8,136 nucleotides of DNA from Chloroflexota bacterium (GTDB taxonomy: Bacteria; Chloroflexota; Ktedonobacteria; Ktedonobacterales; Ktedonobacteraceae): positions 1 through 8,136 of the forward strand of contig VBHS01000048.1 in assembly GCA_005881295.1 (NCBI GenBank), read 5' to 3'. Both the position numbers and the translations under genes were made by a program. The notes under the pieces are model-generated. The model did not search any database. It saw only the letters and a program-made list of their open reading frames with translations, and was not told where the DNA came from. Shown piece after piece: positions 1-4,966 of the stretch (positions are counted from its first letter, which is position 1; each line of letters opens with the position of its first letter).

Positions 1-619
1 ACATCACCCCTTCGGTCATCGAGACATCGATTTTGCGCCCCTCCCCCGTCTGCGCCCTCCCCACTACGGCAGTCAGGATACCAATGACGGCCATATAACT
101 TCCACCTGCGAGGTCGGCCAGCTGCGTAGGCGGCATCGCTGGCTCGCCTTGAACCCCACGGTTATAGTGTAGCAGCCCTGCGTAGCCAGCATAGTTCAAA
201 TCATGGCCAGCGCGCAGTCGATAGGGACCATCCTGCCCATAGCCGCTAATCGCGCAATAAATAATCCCCGGCTGAACTGCCTTAAGCTGTTCATAGCCCA
301 GCCCCAACCGGTCCATCACCCCTGGGCGAAAGCTCTCCAGCACCACGTCGGCGTCGCGTACCAACCTCAAAAAAACATCGCGCCCCTCTTCCTTCTTGAG
401 GTTCAACGTAATACTGCGCTTATTGCGATTGATCGCCGTGAAATACAGGCTCATCCCATCAGGGCCATGAGGCGGCATAAAACGCCCGTAGTCACCACTT
501 TCTGGTTCCTCAACTTTGATCACATCGGCCCCAAAATCCGCCATCATCTGCGATGCGTAGGCTCCGGGAAGTAAGCGTGAGAGGTCAAGTATCCGTATGC
601 CACTGAGAGGCAGGCTCAT
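1..619 (-). CDS. CaiB/BaiF class III CoA-transferase (alpha-methylacyl-CoA racemase-like), 3' end outside window
   Basis: The first 206 residues are present; the C-terminal half lies beyond the left edge. The start is ATG at 619, with a strong AAGGAGA ribosome binding site 6 nt upstream. The protein opens with the usual family beginning MSLPLSGIRILDLSRLLPG, followed by MADFGADVIKVE (26-37), NRNKRSI (64-70), the SGYGQDGPY loop (125-133), AGHDLNY (137-143) and QLADLAGG (166-173). In the family, an Asp at this last place (here D169) is the residue that forms the acyl-enzyme anhydride in transferases. In alpha-methylacyl-CoA racemases the equivalent Asp works with the His of the GHD motif (here H139). 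Because H139 is kept, a racemase-like or broad acyl-CoA role is as likely as true CoA transfer. It acts in the cytosol on acyl-CoA thioesters. It is transcribed away from the crotonase/thiolase cluster and may serve the same catabolism, which is inference. Confidence 0.93.
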   Translation of the reverse strand, partial: MSLPLSGIRILDLSRLLPGAYASQMMADFGADVIKVEEPESGDYGRFMPPHGPDGMSLYFTAINRNKRSITLNLKKEEGRDVFLRLVRDADVVLESFRPGVMDRLGLGYEQLKAVQPGIIYCAISGYGQDGPYRLRAGHDLNYAGYAGLLHYNRGVQGEPAMPPTQLADLAGGSYMAVIGILTAVVGRAQTGEGRKIDVSMTEGVM

Positions 620-662
620 GTAGGTCTCCTTCAAGGGGAAAGTATAGTTCTTACTTTGCTAT

Positions 663-703
663 GATGTGAGAACTCACCATGTCTAAAGGTGGAGCTTCTC
701 ATC
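663..703 (-). promoter_or_regulatory. imperfect hairpin in the CoA-transferase leader
   Basis: Arms 663-678 and 688-703 are inverted copies broken by small bulges. On the minus strand, GATGAGAAGCTCCACC faces GGTGAGTTCTCACATC across a 9-nt loop, allowing about 14 base pairs. It sits about 45 nt before the start codon, inside the predicted leader. No U-run follows, so it is not a clear terminator. A role in mRNA stability or as an operator is possible but unproven. Confidence 0.3.
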
Positions 704-785
704 CAACGCAAAACCTGGTGGCTTATGTTCGTGGATCATGGCTGTACCGCAGCTAGTCTGTACTCACATCGTTTTCGTAGTCCTA

Positions 786-814
786 ACCATACCGAATTAG
801 AGATTAGATGTCAA
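786..814 (-). promoter_or_regulatory. sigma70-type promoter for the CoA-transferase
   Basis: On the minus strand a perfect -35 TTGACA (814-809) is followed after exactly 17 nt by TATGGT (791-786), a 4/6 match to the -10 consensus. It lies just past the stop of the upstream membrane-protein gene and would give a leader of about 160 nt before the CoA-transferase ATG at 619. Read by eye, not tested. Confidence 0.55.
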
Positions 815-853
815 GAGAAAGAAACGCTTCTTCTGAGCCAACACCTCCCGCTA

Positions 854-1663
854 TCAAGCACAAGCCCAATTCCCCGAAATATGCACTGAATTAGACGCGC
901 CAGCGAGATCAACTTCCATCGAACCAGACTTCAAATCACTATTGATAGTAACCGTTGCTGGAGCATTGCCAGAATTGCCCCAAACCGCTGTCGTCGACAA
1001 AGGCTGCTGCGCAAACACAACCGAGACTTGCCCGGTGCCATAAGTTGCAGGACCTTTATAGGTTGGAACCCTGGAGACGTACGTATACTGTGTCCCTCCA
1101 ACCGACCCGATGAAATAGAGATCATACTCTGTACCAGAAGTCGATGGGCCACACTTGGCGAGACTGGTCACTGTCATGTCCCCCTTGACTGCCCCGGAGA
1201 AGGTAATATTGAAGACAGATTTGGTGCCCACAACAGGCGTCAGGCCCATTATCGTTGTAGCGCAAGGGGTGGACTTCGAACCCGTGGTCGTTGGACAGGC
1301 GGTATTTAACGGGGTGGCGCCAGTACTTGAAGTCGGGCTTGTCCCGACAAGGGGGGCAGCAGAAGTCGCTGCTGTTTGTTGATGTAAAAAGAACAGCAGC
1401 GCGCCCGCACTACCAGCAAGCACGAGTATGCATACTATCGCTAGCAGTACCCATCGCAACCCTGAGCCGCGCCTGGCTTTTGAGGCAGGAGAAATTGAGT
1501 TCTGAATAGGAGGCTGGGACGAGGAGGAAGAAGCGATAACCGGAGATGGTGCCTCTTCTTGTGGTGGATCCGCCACATCTTCTATGGCTTGCGGCGTACT
1601 CATCTGAGCGCCCGGTTCATCAGCACCAGCACGAAGAGGTATCTGTATTTGTTGTCTCTTCAT
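854..1663 (-). CDS. single-pass membrane protein with Ser/Thr/Pro linkers and an extracytoplasmic domain
   Basis: The reading frame encodes 269 residues. Residues 1-65 are polar, disordered and Ser/Pro/Glu-rich, including an SSSSS run. RR at 64-65 precedes one hydrophobic segment at about 69-93 (GLRWVLLAIVCILVLAGSAG...). A Thr/Ser/Ala linker follows (94-120), then about 150 residues rich in beta-branched amino acids and Gly with four Cys (C123, C134, C171, C268) that could pair outside the cell. The basic-then-hydrophobic order predicts N-terminus inside and C-terminal domain outside. I do not recognise the outer domain. The ATG at 1663 follows directly on an in-frame TAG and has no convincing ribosome binding site. 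A zinc-ribbon reading frame with a good ribosome binding site overlaps this start in another frame, and zinc ribbon, linker, membrane segment and outer domain form a common architecture. The gene is therefore probably the larger part of a frame-disrupted or frameshifted longer protein. Confidence 0.75.
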   Translation of the reverse strand: MKRQQIQIPLRAGADEPGAQMSTPQAIEDVADPPQEEAPSPVIASSSSSQPPIQNSISPASKARRGSGLRWVLLAIVCILVLAGSAGALLFFLHQQTAATSAAPLVGTSPTSSTGATPLNTACPTTTGSKSTPCATTIMGLTPVVGTKSVFNITFSGAVKGDMTVTSLAKCGPSTSGTEYDLYFIGSVGGTQYTYVSRVPTYKGPATYGTGQVSVVFAQQPLSTTAVWGNSGNAPATVTINSDLKSGSMEVDLAGASNSVHISGNWACA

Positions 1664-1757
1664 CTATCGTGCTAACTTGATTGTGTGTATGCCCACATTT
1701 ACTACAGAAACGGGCATCGTCGGGTATCTCTGACCCACAAACAGTACAATGTTGCAA
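1620..1757 (-). pseudogene. zinc-ribbon head, out of frame with the downstream membrane-protein gene
   Basis: The frame begins with TTG at 1757. An in-frame stop lies upstream at 1766-1764, and GGGAGGA (1773-1767) sits 9 nt before the TTG, so this start is well supported. It encodes a compact treble-clef/zinc-ribbon: CTVC at 4-7 and CSKC at 18-21 in the pattern CxxC-x10-CxxC, followed by GHTHNQ. After about residue 30 the frame turns into a meaningless tail and stops at 1620. The membrane-protein frame opens at 1663, so the two overlap by 44 nt and one forward shift of a single base would join them. The zinc ribbon would lie in the cytoplasm ahead of the membrane segment. Three readings fit: a true frameshift mutation, a sequencing error, or two overlapping genes. 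There is no homopolymer in the overlap to suggest slippage. Confidence 0.6.
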
Positions 1758-1824
1758 GGCTAGCTATCCTCCCAGTACAGAAAATAATACAAGGAAGTAT
1801 ATCACAGGCTTTAAAGTTGCAGAA

Positions 1825-1872
1825 AGAAAGTACAGGGAGCATGGTATGAATGTCATGCTCCCTGTACTTTCT
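1825..1872 (-). terminator. perfect 19-bp hairpin closing the Rad52-like unit
   Basis: Left arm AGAAAGTACAGGGAGCATG (1825-1843) and right arm CATGCTCCCTGTACTTTCT (1854-1872) are exact inverted copies around a 10-nt loop. It starts about 20 nt past the stop of the 94-residue gene, the right place to end minus-strand transcription. The trailing T-run is poor (CTTTCTGC), so termination may be inefficient, or the structure may instead protect the mRNA 3' end. The stem is symmetric and could also act on plus-strand transcripts. Confidence 0.6.
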
Positions 1873-1892
1873 CTCTTTATAACGGCCTCAAT

Positions 1893-2177
1893 TCATGAAG
1901 CCTTTTTCGCATGTTCCCTTTTTGCAGAAGAGGATGGCGCTTCAGACCCGGCAGCTCGTTTCTGCTTTACGGCCTCGGGGTCGCTCTCAGCTTGCATTTC
2001 TCGCTGGTACTCTTCCCTGCGGCGATTGTACTCCTCCATAGCCAGCACATAGGCATTATACATACGCTCAAGAACAGGTGCAGCGACTCCCCGCTGCTCC
2101 GCCATCGCCAGTTCGTACCACTTCTGCTGCATGCGCTCCTGTGCATACTCAAGCTGTGCTAAGGTCATTCTATCCAC
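1893..2177 (-). CDS. hypothetical helical protein, partner of the Rad52-like gene
   Basis: The frame encodes 94 residues, or 91 if the ATG at 2168 is used instead of the GTG at 2177; neither has a strong ribosome binding site. The GTG lies 3 nt after the stop of the Rad52-like gene, so translational coupling is likely. Two long amphipathic helices are predicted by eye: about 4-29, rich in Gln, Glu and Met, and about 33-63 with a Tyr/Glu/Arg-rich pattern (MEEYNRRREEYQREM). A disordered Ser/Ala-rich tail follows and ends in basic residues (KREHAKKAS). There is no signal peptide, membrane segment, cysteine or catalytic motif. The shape suggests a helical hairpin or coiled coil that binds another protein or DNA. 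I do not recognise the family. Its position suggests that it serves the annealing protein, perhaps as a loader or regulator, which is inference. Confidence 0.75.
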   Translation of the reverse strand: MDRMTLAQLEYAQERMQQKWYELAMAEQRGVAAPVLERMYNAYVLAMEEYNRRREEYQREMQAESDPEAVKQKRAAGSEAPSSSAKREHAKKAS

Positions 2178-2180
2178 TTT

Positions 2181-2957
2181 CTAGGAGGCTTTGCTGCGGC
2201 TCTGCCGGTACTCCTGGCTCAGTTGCCCGATCAATTCCTTGGCGCTGGCGAAGCTCATACTCTCTATATGTTCTGGCTCTGGCTTGCCCAGGTGTTCACA
2301 CAGCTTGCGAATACTGCTGATTTGCTGCTCCGTAGCTGCGCCATCAGGGGCCGCCTCTGCTGCCGCCGAGTGTCCATCGCCATTCGCTGTGCCATTGCCC
2401 CTGGTCGCGGCAGGACGGACCGTAGCCAGCGTCTTGCGCCCGTTGTTATCGTTACTCTCAACCTGCGAAGCGCCACCCCGCTCTACTGGTGAGTCCACGA
2501 TACGATGCTCCTCGTTCAACTCTGGCGCAAACTGAGTGCCGTATCCCAAAGCAGCTAAAGCTCTTCCGATTGCCCCGGTCTCAGCTTTCTCTATGTAGTC
2601 TGGGAAGCTAGCGGCACACTCTGACTTCGTTCCAGTAGCCCTGCCACCTTTTCCATCGCTAATGGTCGCTCTGAAACGTGCGTAGCCTTTCGCTCGCTTC
2701 ACTACCTTCTCGCTGCGCCGCCTCTCTGCGTTCCACACAAAGACCTCTTCCTCCATCTCCCGGTCAAGGTCCACCTCTACCTCCTCGGTGTCAATTGTCC
2801 CCTGCGGACATAACTCTCTAAACCAGACCAATCGCCATTGCACAGGCAAATAGTCTTTGGAACCTTCCCTACTTTTCAACTGCATCAAGTGTTCGTTCGG
2901 ATTGAACATACGGGCGCGCTGTTCTTCACGTTTCTGCCCACTACTGCGGTCGCTCAT
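2181..2957 (-). CDS. Rad52/ERF-like single-strand DNA annealing protein
   Basis: The protein has 258 residues. The start ATG at 2957 is set by ACAGGAG 8 nt upstream. Residues about 20-158 form a compact domain: MQLKSREGSKDYLPVQWRL (25-43), a charged beta-hairpin region, RFRATISDGKGGRATGTKSE (95-113), and the signature EKAETGAIGRALAALGYGT (123-141) followed by FAPELNEEHRIVDSPV. A helix of the form E/A-x-GRAL-x-x-x-G after a short beta-sheet is typical of the Rad52/ERF/DdrA superfamily, which anneals complementary single strands or protects DNA ends. Residues 160-208 are a disordered Gly/Ala/Asn linker. Residues 209-250 (TEQQISSIRKLCEHLG...ELIGQLSQEYR) form a small helical C-terminal module of the kind found at the ends of phage and accessory recombinases, probably a protein-interaction tail. 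It probably works in cytosolic DNA repair or recombination. It is followed by the coupled 94-residue gene. Family assignment is by motif only. Confidence 0.72.
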   Translation of the reverse strand: MSDRSSGQKREEQRARMFNPNEHLMQLKSREGSKDYLPVQWRLVWFRELCPQGTIDTEEVEVDLDREMEEEVFVWNAERRRSEKVVKRAKGYARFRATISDGKGGRATGTKSECAASFPDYIEKAETGAIGRALAALGYGTQFAPELNEEHRIVDSPVERGGASQVESNDNNGRKTLATVRPAATRGNGTANGDGHSAAAEAAPDGAATEQQISSIRKLCEHLGKPEPEHIESMSFASAKELIGQLSQEYRQSRSKAS

Positions 2958-2968
2958 CTAACACTCCT

Positions 2969-3011
2969 GTTCTAATTATTCGAATATTTGTTCTAACTAG
3001 TATACAAGAAC
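2969..3011. repeat. phased GTTCTAA direct repeats plus an inverted AGAAC
   Basis: GTTCTAA occurs at 2969-2975 and again at 2990-2996, exactly 21 bp apart (two helical turns). An inverted half-site AGAAC lies at 3007-3011, between the -10 and -35. A 10-bp palindrome TATTCGAATA sits between the two direct copies. Such same-face spacing is typical of cooperative binding by a regulator. Confidence 0.45.
2981..2994. promoter_or_regulatory. LexA-like (SOS) operator candidate
   Basis: CGAATATTTGTTCT matches the Gram-positive LexA box CGAAC-N4-GTTCG at 8 of 10 fixed positions, with mismatches at the fifth and last bases. It covers the predicted transcription start of the Rad52-like unit, where repressor binding would block initiation. 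The gene's presumed role in repair fits SOS control. No lexA gene is in the window to confirm the local consensus. Confidence 0.4.
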
Positions 3012-3027
3012 CAACATATTCTGTCAA
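2999..3027 (-). promoter_or_regulatory. strong sigma70-type promoter of the Rad52-like unit
   Basis: On the minus strand, a perfect -35 TTGACA (3027-3022) is followed by exactly 17 nt and then TATACT (3004-2999), a 5/6 match to the -10. Transcription should begin near 2992, giving a leader of about 35 nt that contains the ribosome binding site. This is the best promoter match in the window. A repressor is expected, since the -10 and start region carry inverted GTTCT/AGAAC sites. Confidence 0.75.
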
Positions 3028-3254
3028 GTTGAAACACGTTGGCATGGGGACAAAAGCCGGATGCAGGGGCGATAGCATAGGAGAAGCCAAAGCCATAGTA
3101 ACCTGTTTTTTTTCCTCCTTCACCGCTTGAGGCTACGAACCTCTTCACTCACTTTCTCTGACGCTCTCAAATCCGCTACTTCGCTGAGCACGGCTACATA
3201 TATATTCTTTCCGGGGACCAAAAAAGAGGTTAAAAGTTAGATATGATGTAAGTA

Positions 3255-3341
3255 TCAAAGGGGACGCCGGGTTCTCCGCCGGCTCAATACGATCACAACG
3301 ACGGTGGCAACCACAACCACGCCAGCGGCTGCATAAGGTTT
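3255..3341 (-). pseudogene. possible remnant: C-terminal membrane anchor of a lost surface protein
   Basis: On the minus strand the frame between TAG (3344-3342) and TGA (3257-3255) reads KPYAAAGVVVVATVVVIVL, then SRRRTRRPL and stop. A run of about 16 small, beta-branched hydrophobic residues followed by an Arg cluster and an immediate stop is the usual end of a wall- or membrane-anchored extracellular protein. There is no start codon or upstream coding sequence, so if real it is only the tail of a decayed gene. A chance hydrophobic frame cannot be excluded. Confidence 0.3.
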
Positions 3342-3381
3342 CTACCTTCCCCCATGTTTTGTGATATATTACATACAACAC

Positions 3382-3402
3382 GATTGATACTCAATCATTG
3401 AG
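3382..3402. promoter_or_regulatory. overlapping palindromes ahead of the XdhC-family gene
   Basis: GATTGA-TAC-TCAATC (3382-3396) and CTCAAT-C-ATTGAG (3390-3402) share the central TCAATC arm, giving two mutually exclusive inverted repeats. A TATATT hexamer at 3365-3370 could be a -10 just upstream, though the -35 is weak. The site lies about 30 nt before the start codon, where an operator would act on transcript initiation or early elongation. Confidence 0.35.
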
Positions 3403-3430
3403 CACAGCCTTCAAGGTAAGAGGAAAACTA

Positions 3431-4091
3431 ATGAACGCCACATCCATTTACAACGAAATACAGTCATCCTTAAAGAAGGGCGAACGCATCGCCATCGCCA
3501 CCGTTGTCAAAACCGTCGGGGCCGCGCCATGTGGCGTTGGCACAAAAATGGTTGTCCGCGCCGATGGCACGACCTATGGCAGTTTTTCGGGACCGAATAT
3601 CGACGGGCGCGTAGCCCATGAAGCGTTACAAGCGATACAAGAGGGCAGAACCTACGTCACCCACTTCCACATGGACGCCGACCAGGGAGAGGCCGTTGGC
3701 AGTTGTGGTGCGACGCTGGAGGTGTTCATCGAAATATTGCGACCCGAGCCACGCCTCATTCTCGCGCGGCCACCACCTGGATAAGGACGCCCTCCGCGCG
3801 GCCCTTGAGACCAACGCCAGATACATTGGCATGATCGGCAGCCCCAGCAAAGTCAAGCACATCTTCAAAGACCTGCTCAAAGAAGGTTTCACTCGTTCCC
3901 GGCTTGCCCAGGTCCACGCCCCCATTGGCTTAGATCTCGGGGCCGAGACGCCCGACGAAATCGCCCTCAGCATCGCCGCCGAAATGGTCATGATTCGCAA
4001 AAAGGCTACCGGCGCCCCCCTCAATACCCTGCATCAACTCCTTACTGAAGAAGAAGCAGCGGTGGAAGAAGTACCCGCCGGGAGCAGGTAA
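3431..4091 (+). pseudogene. XdhC/CoxI-family protein gene, broken by internal deletion and frameshift
   Basis: The start is ATG 3431, with AAGAGGAAA 7 nt upstream. The first part gives 117 residues up to TAA at 3782-3784: an XdhC/CoxI N-terminal domain with ATVVKTVGAAPCGVGTKM (23-40), GSFSGPNIDGR (50-60) and GSCGATLEVFIE (90-101). It then enters the PRLIL strand that normally begins the family's Rossmann domain. From about 3757 the coding sense moves to another frame (SRGHHLDKDALRAALE, YIGMIGSPSKVKHI, APIGLDLGAETPDEIALSIAAE), running to TAA at 4091. The joint lacks the GAGH dinucleotide-binding loop and the DDR region, roughly 80 residues in relatives. Deletion plus frame loss make the product non-functional as one chain. 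XdhC proteins sulfurate or insert molybdenum cofactor into xanthine-dehydrogenase-type hydroxylases; no such hydroxylase is in view. Usual GGGC-V-E residues are SGPNID here, perhaps a subfamily trait. Confidence 0.85.
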
Positions 4092-4117
4092 TCCTATCAT
4101 CGAAGACAAGGAGAATT

Positions 4118-4894
4118 ATGACAAACTACCAGTACATTCTCATAGATCGCGACGAGCGTGTGGGCATCGTCACGCTCAATCGTCCCAAGGAACTCAACGC
4201 CCTCAATTTCCACCTGGTGAGCGAGCTCGCCGACGCCCTGGAAGCCTTTGACAACGATGAGGAGATACGCTGCATAGTCATCACGGGCGCCGGTGATAGG
4301 GCCTTCGCCGCCGGGGCCGACATCAAAGAAATGTCGGGCAAGTCGCCCATCGATATGATGCGCGGTGGCTTCGAGTCCTGGAATCGCATTCGACGCATCC
4401 AGACGCCCATGATCGCCGCCGTCGGTGGCTACGCTCTTGGTGGCGGCTGCGAACTCGCCATGCATTGTGACATGATCATCGCCTCTGAAAATGCTCGTTT
4501 CGGACAACCCGAAATCAAGTTGGGCGTTATTCCCGGCGCTGGTGGCACACAACGGCTTGCGCGGACCTTTGGCAAATATCGCACCATGGAGATGGTGCTG
4601 ACCGGCGCGAATTTCACGGCGCAAGAGATGGCCGATCACGCGCTGGTCAACCGCGTGGTGCCAAAGGGCGAACATCTCACCGAAGCCATCAAACTGGCCA
4701 AGGTGGTAGCCGCCCAGCCTCCCGTTGCCGTGCGCCTGGCTAAAGACGCCGTCAACTCGGCTTTTGAAACGACCCTGGAGCAGGGGTTGGCAAATGAACG
4801 CAAGAATTTCTTCCTGCTTTTTGCCACCGAAGACCAGAGTGAAGGCATGAAGGCCTTTTTGGAGAAACGGGAAGCGGATTTCAAGGGCAGGTAA
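4118..4894 (+). CDS. enoyl-CoA hydratase (crotonase family)
   Basis: The protein has 258 residues, a normal length for a stand-alone crotonase. The start ATG is placed 5 nt after AAGGAG. The expected landmarks are in order: VTLNRPKELNALN (18-30), the oxyanion-hole loop FAAGADIKEM (63-72), YALGGGCELAMHCD (105-118), and FGQPEIKLGVIPGAGGTQRL (128-147). Both catalytic glutamates of true hydratases are present, E112 (GGGCE) and E132 (QPEI), matching Glu144 and Glu164 of the rat mitochondrial enzyme. It should therefore hydrate trans-2-enoyl-CoA to 3-hydroxyacyl-CoA in the cytosol, probably of short chains such as crotonyl-CoA. The C-terminal helix (EGMKAFLEKREADFKGR) is also typical. It follows the broken XdhC gene by 26 bp and precedes the thiolase by 72 bp, consistent with a beta-oxidation or aromatic-ring catabolic operon. 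No 3-hydroxyacyl-CoA dehydrogenase is in the window to connect the two steps. Confidence 0.95.
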   Translation: MTNYQYILIDRDERVGIVTLNRPKELNALNFHLVSELADALEAFDNDEEIRCIVITGAGDRAFAAGADIKEMSGKSPIDMMRGGFESWNRIRRIQTPMIAAVGGYALGGGCELAMHCDMIIASENARFGQPEIKLGVIPGAGGTQRLARTFGKYRTMEMVLTGANFTAQEMADHALVNRVVPKGEHLTEAIKLAKVVAAQPPVAVRLAKDAVNSAFETTLEQGLANERKNFFLLFATEDQSEGMKAFLEKREADFKGR

Positions 4895-4966
4895 CAATTA
4901 TACTGAACAATAAACGTGCTTGAACGAGCGTAGTTGTTGACCTAAAAACAATCAGAAAGGGGCCAG

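Larger units (their letters stand above)
2958..3430. other. divergent intergenic region, 473 bp
   Basis: Besides the Rad52-unit promoter and its repeats (2969-3027), this stretch holds a likely C-terminal membrane-anchor remnant (3255-3341), a small GC hairpin GCCGG/CCGGC (3266-3283) within it, and overlapping palindromes near 3382-3402. From 3028 to 3254 I see no gene. A short minus-strand frame ending at 3121 (VAVLSEVADLRASEKVSEEV...) is followed by a lone AGGAGG but has no credible start. A run of eight T at 3106-3113 lacks a stem. Confidence 0.6.

Noticed and set aside
689..889. 66-residue plus-strand open frame between the CoA-transferase and the membrane protein
   Set aside because: No ribosome binding site and no protein-like pattern; it overlaps the minus-strand promoter and the end of a better-supported gene.
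2191..2535. Cys/Leu/Ser-rich plus-strand frames opposite the Rad52-like gene
   Set aside because: Composition is the typical complement of an Ala/Glu/Arg-rich gene; no start signals.
3106..3113. Run of eight T that could mark an intrinsic terminator
   Set aside because: No stable GC stem directly upstream on the plus strand, and no plus-strand gene ends there.
4097..4897. 266-residue open frame antisense to the crotonase
   Set aside because: It mirrors the crotonase gene almost end to end; the plus-strand protein has all catalytic residues and a ribosome binding site, and the antisense product has no recognisable motif.
4895..4966. Possible promoter or hairpin between crotonase and thiolase
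   Set aside because: Only weak, interrupted pairing (ACG/CGT arms) and no -35/-10 pair with proper spacing; treated as an operon spacer.
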